Source of the DNA: Bathynomus jamesi
Taxonomy: Eukaryota; Arthropoda; Malacostraca; Isopoda; Cirolanidae
Direction of reading: 5' to 3'
Length of the DNA: 64,000 bases
Assembly: GCA_023014485.1 (NCBI GenBank)
Contig: JAJOZX010005618.1
Location: 186,001-250,000, forward strand
Shown: positions 55,263 through 64,000 of the stretch, one piece after another
How positions within the stretch are numbered: the first letter of the stretch is position 1
Layout: every line of letters begins with the position of its first letter
Made by a program: the position numbers and the translations under genes
The notes under the pieces: model-generated
What the model saw: only the letters and a program-made list of their open reading frames with translations
Databases searched by the model: none
Told to the model about the DNA's origin: nothing

Positions 55263-55265
<3 letters not shown>
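54360..55265 (+). mobile_element. Mariner-type transposon with internal deletion
   Basis: 906 bp with about 32-bp TIRs (CAGGGCGTCCCAAAAAAATG and its inverse) flanked by TA. Typical autonomous members are about 1.3 kb. It is absent from internal copy 1, so it inserted after the duplication, into a TA repeat. Confidence 0.93.
54452..55149 (+). pseudogene. Mariner-superfamily transposase, catalytic core deleted
   Basis: ATG at 54452 opens [19 protein letters not shown], a DUF4817-type helix-turn-helix, followed by a GRPRTSTS linker and a second HTH ([20 protein letters not shown]). At [10 protein letters not shown] (about 54880) the sequence jumps to [20 protein letters not shown] and FFLWGYLKDKVY in another frame, ending at 55149. 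The segment that should carry the first two catalytic Asp residues is missing, roughly 110 codons; the third (SPDLTPLD) is kept. It can bind but not cut, and the join is out of frame. Confidence 0.9.
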
Positions 55266-55295
<30 letters not shown>

Positions 55296-55297
<2 letters not shown>

Positions 55298-55534
55298 CAA
55301 AAGTAACGCCCTTTTAATAATTGTATCCTTATAGTTTTATACAGTATAATTTTTTAGTTTTATATTGTATCATTTTGTTATTTTTTAGTTTTTACTGAGA
55401 AAGTACTTATTATTTTTCTTAAAATGCTGTATTTTTCTTAAAAACCTTTTTATTTCTCTTAAAATGCTGTAATTGATTTATTTCCTTCAATAAAAGAGAA
55501 TAAACTAAAAAGGGCGTTATTTTTGTCGCACCCG

Positions 55535-55536
<2 letters not shown>
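55296..55536. mobile_element. Small TA-flanked MITE, about 240 bp
   Basis: GGCAAAAGTAACGCCCTTTT at the left and AAAAGGGCGTTATTTTTGTCGCACC at the right form imperfect TIRs. It lies between (TA)n tracts, as expected for Tc1/mariner-type MITEs. Non-coding. Confidence 0.75.
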
Positions 55537-55596
<60 letters not shown>

Positions 55597-57551
55597 GGGT
55601 ATTGTAAGAGATTAAATAAGTGAGTAACAAAATTTTCCAGTATCTAGTAGGCAATTTTTGAGATTGTTCTTCGACGGATAATGGAGTTTATGTTTATTAA
55701 GATAAAGGATTTCAAGTCGAAACTTGACCATCATATGTGTATACTTTTAAGGATCGCTTGTAGTTTAAGTTCGCTTTCTCGCTTTTCGCTTTGTAGTTAA
55801 GGTAGATAATTGTAATTTTAAGGTTTAAAGTCGAAAAATAATCGTTAAATACACTAATTTATACTGGGTCAAATTCGGACGCGTTAAGGTTATATGCTTG
55901 CCGTATATAAATTGTGTGAAACCTCAAGGAAGCTAAATTTGTTATAAAAACATAAAAATTTGTTTAATTGAAATACAGGAATTGTTTTCATAAATTCTTT
56001 AGATAAATCAATTTCTATTTTTTGACGTTTTTTATATATTCATTAATTTTTATATATTTATAGGTGGGCTGATTGTTGTTGTCTATTTTTTTTCTTTCTT
56101 TCGTTTTCAGGACATTTCTGAGTGATATTTTGTATGGTTAGACTGTTTAAATTTTTTTTATTCTGAAATTAGATTTTATTGTGTTAATGAGTGTTTTTTG
56201 TTTACCACTTTATTTTGATATTAAAAAATGAAAAGTTTTTTACGTCCGCGCGTTTGCATAGAAAATATTACCAAATTATGTCATGATATCATGCAGTTTT
56301 ATTCGATTAGGAATATTTTTATAGAGGCTCGCTTACAAAGCGAGCATTCTTCATTATGCAATGATTTGTTTTAATTTTTGTTTACACAGTTGGTTGCGCT
56401 GAAGTTTTCGGTTCATAATATCTGTTCTTATTTAGAATAACGATGTAAATTTGTATTTAGTTCCACTTGAAAACGATAAATTACTGGAATTCTTGTGATT
56501 TGCAGACCATACTGGGTTTTGTGTTGAATGAGAGAGTTGTCTCTCAAATGTAATTTGTGAATTACGAGTTTTCTTCCTATGAAATTTAGCGTTGCAGGTT
56601 GGAATTAATATATTAAAGTACTTTTCGTTATTAATATTTAAATTTTTTATATTTAATGATTCTGTTTTGGAAAACAGTTATTTTTTTAAACTTCATTTGA
56701 GTTTACTCGTGCAATTGAAACTTTAGTTTGAGTGTTAACCAGCAATGGAGCCTTTTAGATGGCCAATAACGTTTTTGTGGTATCTATGTGTGCCACCCCC
56801 CCCCCCCCCCCCCAAAGTGTGAGAGGGTTCATGATTATCGGGAATTGATGACATGATGTTTCTGGGTTTCATTTTTTCCTTTGTATTTAAATGTATCAAT
56901 GTAATTTCTGAAGGTAGTTTGAATAATAATTTTTTTAAATTATAATAACGGTTACTATGTAGGGGCGCTTTTATATTTCTACTATGCAGTATTGTTTCGT
57001 TGCATTTCATGATTTTTATTATCTTGTCCGATGTACCTGCTATAAGTGACCTTACTGGTAGCTCGGGCGTGATTAAATTTTTGTGAATTCTGTAAAATTT
57101 GTAATAGTTTTCCGTGAATTTGGCCAGAGCAAATTATAGTTATTGTGTTTCGAAGTGAAGTGTCGAGTAAATTTGTAAATTAAATATGAAAGTGATAATC
57201 AGTAGCAGTATAAACTTTGATATTTTCTTTTGTCAAAATTTTGAGAGTCTCGATTTGGAAGCAACTAAGTTGGATCCGAATTCCATCCATTGAGTTTAGG
57301 TGATCGATCACCGATGAGAAGAGATGAGAGAGATAAGAGAAGAGACGAGAAGTGAGAAGAGTGAGAGAAGAGAAACCGAATGCGCAGGGACTTGGCGCAG
57401 GACAGTTTCGGTCGAAGATGGTCTACTGGTATTTTTCGGGCAGTCGCTGATCACGCTGCTCGATGCTTCGCTAAATATGTGTTTTAGCACTGGTAGGCAA
57501 ACCACGAGAGTTTGAACGCGTGTCTAAGGCTTTACTGTCCATACAGACATA

Positions 57552-58173
57552 CAAGAGCGTAATTAGCTTTCAAAAGTTGGGGAGTGGGGGGGACAACTAT
57601 AATGATAAAAAATCCTGCGATGAATTTCTGTGCTGCTATCCTGTAGGTAATGTCTTAAATTTGGTCTTCCAAGGTATATTTTTTCGGTAGAATTTAACAA
57701 TGATATCTAAATACCAGTCCTTTCGAGTCTCGATAAAGCTCTGATCCATCAGTATAGACTGTGTTTGCGATCAAAATGATGCTCTTAAAATACTATGATT
57801 TAGAGAATGATCTATATTTATGATAGTAATAGGAAAATCAAAGAAGCATTTTCACAACTACCTTATCTATATCACGTATATACTTAACATTAAAGGAAAA
57901 CAATATATGCAATAATTAAAGTAAAACATAACTAGATATCTCATTAAAGTATCTATCAGTGCAGTATTAGTAGTGAATCAGTAATACTGTACTTTCCAGC
58001 ATACTAATAGGACTAATATAAGTAAAGATTTACTCATCATGGATTATTTCAAGAACTAAATATTTTCCTTCACATAAGCTAACTTAGATCAAAAGTTGGG
58101 GGGACAAAACCTATATTATCCCACTCAGTTCAAAAGTTGGGGGGGGACATGTCCCCCGTTAGTTACGCCCTTG
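57552..58173. mobile_element. hAT MITE in internal copy 2
   Basis: The same element and target duplication (CAGACATA) as at 19072-19693, in the same place. Its presence in both copies dates it before the duplication. Confidence 0.9.
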
Positions 58174-58960
58174 CAGACATACAGTAGGTTCGTTGTGAAA
58201 TCGCCCACGGCGAAGTGATCGTTTGATTATTGCCAGTAAGAGAGTCCCTCAGCTGGACGTAGGAAGAGCAGCGTTCACCGACAAAAATCGCTGAACGCAG
58301 GAGAGCTGCGATTGAAAATTGAAGAAGTCCGTTGTCAACTGTGCAGATTGTGATCTAAACAACGTCCAGCAATTAATGTACTGATTATTATTTAATTAAA
58401 TTATAAGTGAAAGGGTGCGATTATTGCCCATATTTGTTTTGTTTCGTGAAATAGTATGTGCGCTCTGGTCAGTATTTTATATAAACGTTTTCTTGTTCCT
58501 TCTATTTTGCCCTGATAGTAACTGTCTAACTATAGGAATATTTGTTTCGAATGTAAAGCGATCTTTGACGAGGAATCGCTGGAATAGATTGTGAACTTGA
58601 AATTTGTGTAACCAGTGTTCAGAAAATTAGTCGTTATTTTTCACGTTACAGATGCGTTACAGGTTGTAAATTGATTACACTGGGCAACACGTATTTTATT
58701 GAATGATATCTGACACTTGATTCTAGGTAATTTTGGTGCGCTGAATACGAATTTCAACTCGGTTTGGCTCTATCAGGTCCTGATTCTTGTCGACAGCCTA
58801 TGTGCCATTTTCCAGATTTTTCAAATTAGAACTAAAAAATTAAGTCATGTGTTAAATTTTTTTTTCAAGTTTCATGAATACAAGCAGTTCAAACTACAGT
58901 AAAATTACATTATAACGATAGAAATGACTTAAAATAAAAAAACAAACAGATATGACGCTT

Positions 58961-60412
58961 TCACTGTGGCAAAAATTTTCTTTTGTAAGACTTTTTAGCG
59001 TATTTGCTTGTTGATGGCAGGTCTCTTTTCAAGCACCAGCAGTAATCAGCCATCATGTGGGAATCCCAGCGGCCTTGGTACCGTTCCTCCATAATTTTGA
59101 TATCTTGGTGGAATCTCTCCCCTTGTTCGTCACTTACATCACCTAAATTACTTGGAAATTGGTCAAGATGGCTATTCAAAAAATGCATTTTTATGCTCAT
59201 ATTGCAACCTAACTCTTTGTAGTCCCTTAAAAGTTTTTTTACGATTTCTTCGTAGTTATCTGCCCTATAATTGCCTAAAAAGTTTTCTATCAAGTCCACG
59301 AATGAGAACCAGCCATTTTTTTCGCGTTCATTCATGACATTAGGAAAATTGCTGTCTTTAATCATTGTTCTTATTTGTGGACCGTCGAAAATTCCCGCCT
59401 TGATTTTTTCATAACTTAAACTTGGAAATTTTGAAGTTATTTATTTGAAACACTCGCCGTTCGTATCTAAAGCTTTTACATATTGTTTAATGAGGCCTAG
59501 TTTTATATGCAGAGGAGGAAATATGATTTTATCTCTGCTCACTAAAGGTGGATTAATTACGTTTTTTTCTCCGACAGTAAGTGATGTTCGTGCTGGCCAG
59601 ATTTGTTTGAAATAATGTTCTTCCTTGGCTCTGCTGTCCCATAAGCAAAGGAAGCAGGGATATTTAGTATACCCTCCTTGTTGTCCTAGCAGAAAATTAA
59701 CCATTTTTAAGTCAACACATATGATCCACTCGTGCTCCGTATATTTGATAAGATTTAAAACCTTTTCTATATGTTCATACTTTTCTTTTAATTTTGTTGA
59801 GTGCCCAATCGGTATCGAGCCGTATAGATTGCCATTATGCAACAACACACACTTAAGACTTCTTTTCGAACTGTCTAAAAACAAGCGCCAATCATTTGCA
59901 TCGTAAGACTCAACCCCCATCTTCTTTAACAAACCAACTATGTCGCAGCAATATACTAAACTATCCTCTGTTCTAAAATATTTAACAAGTTCTTCTTCTC
60001 TTTTTCTGTAAAATGAAATGTATGTGTTTGAAGTAAGCAAGTTTTTCTCTTTAAGTCTTGAAGCTAAAATTTCCGCAGCCTTTTTTGGCAAATTTAGATC
60101 CCTTACAAGATCATTCAACTCGGCCTGGTTAAACTTTTGCGGATCGTTTTGACTTTCAAATACGCTGGGGTCAAAATCGGTGTCTGACTCCTCAAAGTGC
60201 ATAACAATATTTTCAGGAACATCTTCAACTAATTCTTGAGTTGGCAGACCCTTAAATTTTGGAATGGGGATCTCATTTGAATGTAGCACAGGTCGTATCG
60301 CGGTGTCGAGATTTGGGTACTCGATACAATGTTTATTTTTCTTAGTGAAGCCCGAAGTCTTGACAAAGCAAAGGTAGCAATCGGTCTCGTGGTTAGTAGG
60401 CTCTCGCCACAC
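58961..60412 (-). pseudogene. Transposase of the 3-kb TIR transposon, exon 2
   Basis: After the splice acceptor (TATCAG|GTGTGG at 60413/60412) the frame reads VWREPTNHETDCYLCFVKTS (Cys pair), a long middle with WRLFLDSSKRSLKCVLLHNG, EWIICVDLKMVNFLLGQQGG and YPCFLCLWDSRA, and LPPLHIKLGL-like FPPLHIKLGLIKQYVKALD. A single TAA at about 59438-59440 interrupts it, and the same frame goes on to a stop at 58961 with MHFLNSHLDQFP, DEQGERFHQDIKIMEERYQG and WDSHMMADYCWCLKRD. Such proteins recur in many arthropod genomes without a named domain that I know. Asp residues in LFLDSS and CVDLKM and the Glu in DEQGERFH are candidate catalytic residues (inference). Confidence 0.75.
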
Positions 60413-60657
60413 CTGATATGGAAAAAAAATTGTAAAGCGTTAACAAAAGCGACGAGAGACTTGTTTTTATGAATTTTATCAAAAGTTATCACCCAAACAT
60501 TTAACATTTCTATGTGTTTCAACCTTATGCAATATTTGAGATTCTTATAAACATTTTCTGTAAATTTTTGTTTATGTACCTAAGTTACAATTACATTTAG
60601 GTAAGTTACAGTATACTAGTGATTAAATTACGTAGTTTTATGAAATCATAAACTTAC
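60413..60657 (-). other. Intron in the 3-kb transposon's transposase
   Basis: 245 bp, donor ATG|GTAAGT and acceptor TTCCATATCAG on the minus strand. Joining the exons gives KIPFGVPM then VWREPTNH in one frame. Confidence 0.85.
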
Positions 60658-60936
60658 CATCGGAACTCCAAAAGGTATTTTTGAATCCGAACCCTTCGTC
60701 CAATGTCGCAGTCTTTCAATGCATATAGTGCAGGCTTTATGTGGAGCCCACGATTTATCTTGGTCCCCCAGTTTTATGCCAAAATAAGCTAAGTAAGCTC
60801 TTTTTACGAAGTCAGTTATATTTGCTCGTTGATGTGGAAGTGTAAAATTTCCACATATATAACAGAAGGAATCAGGGTTGTTTTTGCATTTGAACTTTCT
60901 AGTGCTTGATGACATATTGCTTGATTGTTCTGCCAA
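60658..60936 (-). CDS. Transposase of the 3-kb TIR transposon, exon 1
   Basis: ATG at 60936, 93 codons to the donor at 60658. It contains FCYICGNFTLPHQR and APHKACTICIERLRHW, paired Cys motifs (CxxC...CxxC) that probably form a zinc-binding DNA-recognition module, and ADF-like FVKRAYLAYFGIKLGDQD. The start is the first ATG of the frame. No lesion in this exon. Confidence 0.8.
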
Positions 60937-61920
60937 TTTGTAAAGGTATTTAAAGCCCTTAATTCATATAAATTTAAGAAAATCTGAAATATAAACACAA
61001 AAATTAGTTTAAATAGGTACTTATTATGAAATAGGTACTTACAATCTATGAAATTAAACTAGAAACACGGATGAGTAGGTACAATATAAATTACGTCTAA
61101 TTAAATCAACTATATTAAATCACGATGACAAAATTACTCACTAAATCATATGCCAATTCAAAATTATGTTAATGCCCAAACTTAATTAACTAACTCAACT
61201 GACTGACTGACTGACTGACTGATTGAATTGACTGATTAACTCTGGAAACGAGTCGCTTTTATATATTTTAGTTGTCCCTCTAGAATACTCTACAGAGAAC
61301 AGGAACGCTCGAGAAAATTTTAGAATTCTATGATATTTTTAGCTTAATTTACTAATATTAAAATGGGTTAAAAATGACAAAATTAAAAATATTTTTAGGG
61401 TGTTACATATAAAAATATACATAATACAACAATACCATAACAATAGGTACTTTTACCTAGATAAAAACCTAGTTGCATAATGTGTAACTGCAAAAAGACA
61501 GCGAGTATTGAGAAAAAAACCTTTTTATGAATACGACGAAAGAGGAGGGGTGTTGAGCAAAATCAGGACCTGATAGAGCAAAACCGAGTAAAGATTCGTG
61601 CTCAGCGCACCCAAATTACCTAGAACTAACTGTCAAATCTAATTCAATAGACAAAAAGTTGAAATTTGTTCCCCAGTGAATTATTAGTGTGAAATGATAT
61701 TTTTATGCAAATGTTGTGAAAATTATATATTTTTTTCGATTTTTATAAAATGATAAAATATCTAATGTGTGGAATTTGTCATTCTAATTTGGAACTTGTT
61801 AAAGAAAAACAAACAAAAAACTGCAAAATAAATAACTTTGTTGAATAAATAAATAAATTTGTTAAACGATATTAATAAGTTTTTCTAGTGTAAAACTTAT
61901 TTTGAAGAGGGTGATGCGAG

Positions 61921-62454
61921 TGTAGTAATGTCCAATTAAGAATTAAAATGTTTTGTTTATAAGAATTTAATAATGTTTGTTTAATAAAGAAGATAATAAT
62001 TTTTAATAAGAAATGTAATTGTTTAAATAATTGTTTGGTTACAGAATACTAGTTGGCAACACCTCGAAATGGTCTAGAGGCTGGGCAGAAATGCCCTCAG
62101 TTAATAAGGTGGTTTTTGGTATGACGATGTTTTTGTAAATTTAGAATATTCTTTTGTGTCTCTCTCCGACTAAAATGCTAACGTTAATTCCCCCCTCGCA
62201 TTACCCCGCTTGTCAAAATTGTTTCGGTATAAATAAAAGTCAGTAAAGTGTAATTAAGTGTATGGTTAATCCCCCGTCTCTCTCGTCTGGTTCAAATTAT
62301 AATGGCGCCTCATCTCGGTCACGTGCTACCACGTTTATAAAGTACAGCGAAAACGAGTGTAAAGATGATAATAAAAGATAGAGAAATTGAATGAAGTAAC
62401 GTAATTAATTAATAAAAATTATAAAAGAGGTTTCTTAAAGTGGGGTTCACTACA
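61921..62454 (+). mobile_element. LTR 3 of the LARD-like element
   Basis: 534 bp, TGTAGTAATGTC to GGGGTTCACTACA. The only LTR here without an insertion; it shows the unoccupied GGTCTAGAGGCTGGGCAG site (62071-62088) that was hit in LTR 1 and LTR 2. Followed by GTCG (62455-62458), matching the 4 bp before LTR 1. TATAAATA at 62228-62235. Confidence 0.92.
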
Positions 62455-62995
62455 GTCGAATAATTTTGGTTTCTTCTCGAGTTATAGCCGTATTATTTAG
62501 CTCTTACACATGAAAATTATGTTGTCATAGGTACATCAGCTCCGTCGTAATTAAGTTTGGCTGAGGGCCGCCTGAGTCAATCTGCTCTTTGAGGACTGGC
62601 CAATGGCCACTGGCTGCATCAGTTGCTTTGTGAACGTTCGCGTGGGTGGGTACGATTGTATTTTTTGTTTTAATTTTTCAAAAATTATTGCTGCAAACAT
62701 TTCTTTTGCCAGTGATAGTGATTCGAGCGATTTTCAAAATTAATAAATCACGAAACCCCACATCAGCCTCAAGGGGTTAATTTACCGAAAATGTTTTATT
62801 ATATTCTCTGGTAATTGGCATTGAAATTAGGCTTGTAAATTGTTTCGTTTCCCTTAAAATCGTTATTCACTCATTTTTCTTATTTGTCATTGTCAGTCTT
62901 AATTTTCTTTGTCTTTTCAGGAATTTATGATTATTTGTATGATATATATTTTCAGCAAATACCGTATAGAGAACTTGATTAGTATCATAGTTGTT
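62455..62995. other. Flank between LTR 3 and the right-edge gene
   Basis: Apart from the duplicated GTCG there is no recognised element. A TTTTCAG at 62949-62955 and another (CTTTTCAG) at about 62913-62920 could be splice acceptors for the coding region that follows. Confidence 0.45.
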
Positions 62996-64000
62996 ATGGC
63001 TCTCACTAGGAGTCAAGTTCACTGCCCAATTTTTGGGTCAGCTCGTGAATTATCCACAAATTTGTTACCCACTTATGAAGATCTTATGAAGTTTTGTATC
63101 CTTAAACGGAACAAATCAGAGACACCTATGCTGTCAGCTGAAAATGCGGAAGATGTTGCTGGTGAAGTCGAACGTGTTTGGCATAGGGCCAGTATGCCAG
63201 TAATTTCTCATAAGCACGTCGTCGAAGAAATACGAACCTATTACTCAAAATATCCTAATGTTTTAAAACCTTACAAGCAGCGTAAAGATACTGAATCTTA
63301 CAAACAAAGGCTGTGAAATTTCAGAGAAGAGAGCAAGAGACTCTTTGACATTGCAGCATCCAAATGTAATATAGATTCAAACCCGTGTAAATGTTCGAAA
63401 GAAGACAGAGTGCCTAAAGAAGAGAATTTTTTTTATTTGATCAGCGTTCAAGTAGGAAAATGATAATAAGTAATGTTGATAAAATGAAAACGCAACAGTT
63501 GGTACAAAGAATGAAACGTAAATTAGGAAATGAAGAACGATGCTATAAAGTTAAAATAATGAGCATAAATGAAGCCAACGCTCAATGCAGTATATCAGAT
63601 ATTAGCAGCAATGAAGAAGAAAATATTTCTGCTGGTGAAAGAGAAGAGGAACAACTAAAACAAGTAAGAGATCAGCCATCAACGTCTAAACAGAGAATAC
63701 CGAAAGTGGATCTCCCAACTTTAGCCAGAGAAGCCGATGGACACAACATTTCAGATCGCAGCGCTGCAGCTTTGGCCTCGGCTGTTCTAGAAAACATATG
63801 GGTAATTACTGAAAATGATACAAGAATGGTTATCGATAAAAACAAAATCAGACGAGAAAGAGAAAAATGCAGGCAGCTGTTGGCACCTTGTTTTACGCCA
63901 GATACTCCTCTAGGCCTCTATTTTGATGGACAAAAAGACCGAACAAGAGTCAATGAAAAAGCAGGAGAACGATATTATCCAAAAATCACTGAGGAAGAGC
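62996..64000 (+). pseudogene. Transposase-like protein, N-terminal half, runs off the window
   Basis: I prefer ATG 62996 (MALTRSQVHCPIFGSARELS) over the upstream in-frame 62909. The first block ends at TGA 63314-63316 (KQRL), but the same frame goes on with NFREESKRLFDIAASKCNI and a Cys cluster (CNIDSNPCKCSKED). At the T run 63427-63434 the frame shifts, and a second block stays open from about 63430 to 64000: MIISNVDKMKTQQLVQRMKR, VDLPTLAREADGHNISDRSA, LGLYFDGQKDRTRVNEK. I recognise this as the N-terminal half of an uncharacterised, multi-copy arthropod protein whose C-terminal half resembles DDE transposases with a DxTxxNxG motif; that half lies beyond the window. The stop plus frameshift mark it as a dead copy unless introns explain them. 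Confidence 0.6.

Larger units (their letters stand above)
58678..61678 (-). mobile_element. TIR DNA transposon with intron-containing transposase, 3.0 kb
   Basis: TIRs of about 115-120 bp: left CACTGGGCAACACG..., inverted right CACTGGGGAACAAA..., both containing TTCTAGGTAATTT, GGTGCGCTGA and GCTCTATCAGGTCCTGATT. Comparison with internal copy 1 (AAATTGATTATTAGTG, uninterrupted) shows a short target duplication, ATT or ATTA. It encodes one protein on the minus strand. I cannot name the superfamily with confidence; the short duplication would fit Academ or a similar group. Confidence 0.88.
53701..61920 (+). mobile_element. LARD-like element, internal copy 2
   Basis: Homologous to 16322-19764 plus 47456-48109 from end to end. 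It has acquired a mariner (54360-55265), a small MITE (55296-55536) and a 3-kb TIR transposon (58678-61678); without them it is about 4.1 kb. It keeps the shared hAT MITE (57552-58173) and the 63-codon frame (57324-57515). An 18-base C run at 56796-56813 replaces GGCCCCCTC of copy 1. No gag or pol. Confidence 0.82.

Overview
The window is eukaryotic and almost certainly from an arthropod, most likely an insect, with an AT-rich, transposon-laden genome. The case rests on GT-AG introns, the first exon of an eIF4A3-type gene, BEL/Pao, Jockey-like and RTE-like retroelements, many hAT and Tc1/mariner elements, and large homogeneous satellites. There are no bacterial genes or operons. I could not fix the species.

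Left part (1-15311): a 24-bp satellite of about 235 units (to about 5975); a broken plus-strand transposase-like gene (6024-7640); a 25-bp satellite (8230-9602); a 20-bp satellite built around CGATCG (about 10456-11049); and then, on the minus strand, the only recognisable host gene piece, the start codon exon of eIF4A3 (11975-12116). Its splice donor is intact and I see no second exon to its left, so the satellites may all lie in its first intron. To its right are a foldback made of two mariner 5' ends and a hAT-derived element holding a second hAT MITE.

Middle and right (15312-62458): one LTR element arranged LTR-internal-LTR-internal-LTR and bounded by the 4-bp duplication GTCG. Its two internal regions (about 4.1 kb each once insertions are removed) have no gag or pol, so it is a LARD-like non-autonomous element. 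The first internal copy carries BEL element O1 (20186-47450, TSD GAGAG). O1 in turn holds three insertions: BEL element B on the minus strand (21281-27762, TSD ATAAC), a 5'-truncated Jockey-like element (28320-30471, 13-bp TSD) and BEL element A (31066-43063, TSD CATTA). A carries a TIR DNA transposon (32034-36898), which carries a truncated RTE-like element (about 33899-35387). The second LTR carries a hAT MITE and a nearly intact ZBED5/SCAND3-like hAT. The second internal copy carries a deleted mariner, a small MITE and a 3-kb TIR transposon with an intron-containing transposase.

Right edge (62455-64000): flanking sequence, then the N-terminal half of another transposase-like protein, broken by a stop and a frameshift, running off the window.

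Nothing here works as a pathway. The value is the insertion history, which can be read from target-site duplications and shared lesions. Novelty candidates are the non-coding LTR element and its tandem arrangement, the long-TIR transposon, defective BEL copies that share the same stop codons, a micro-inversion inside one of them, and the eIF4A3 exon next to the satellites.
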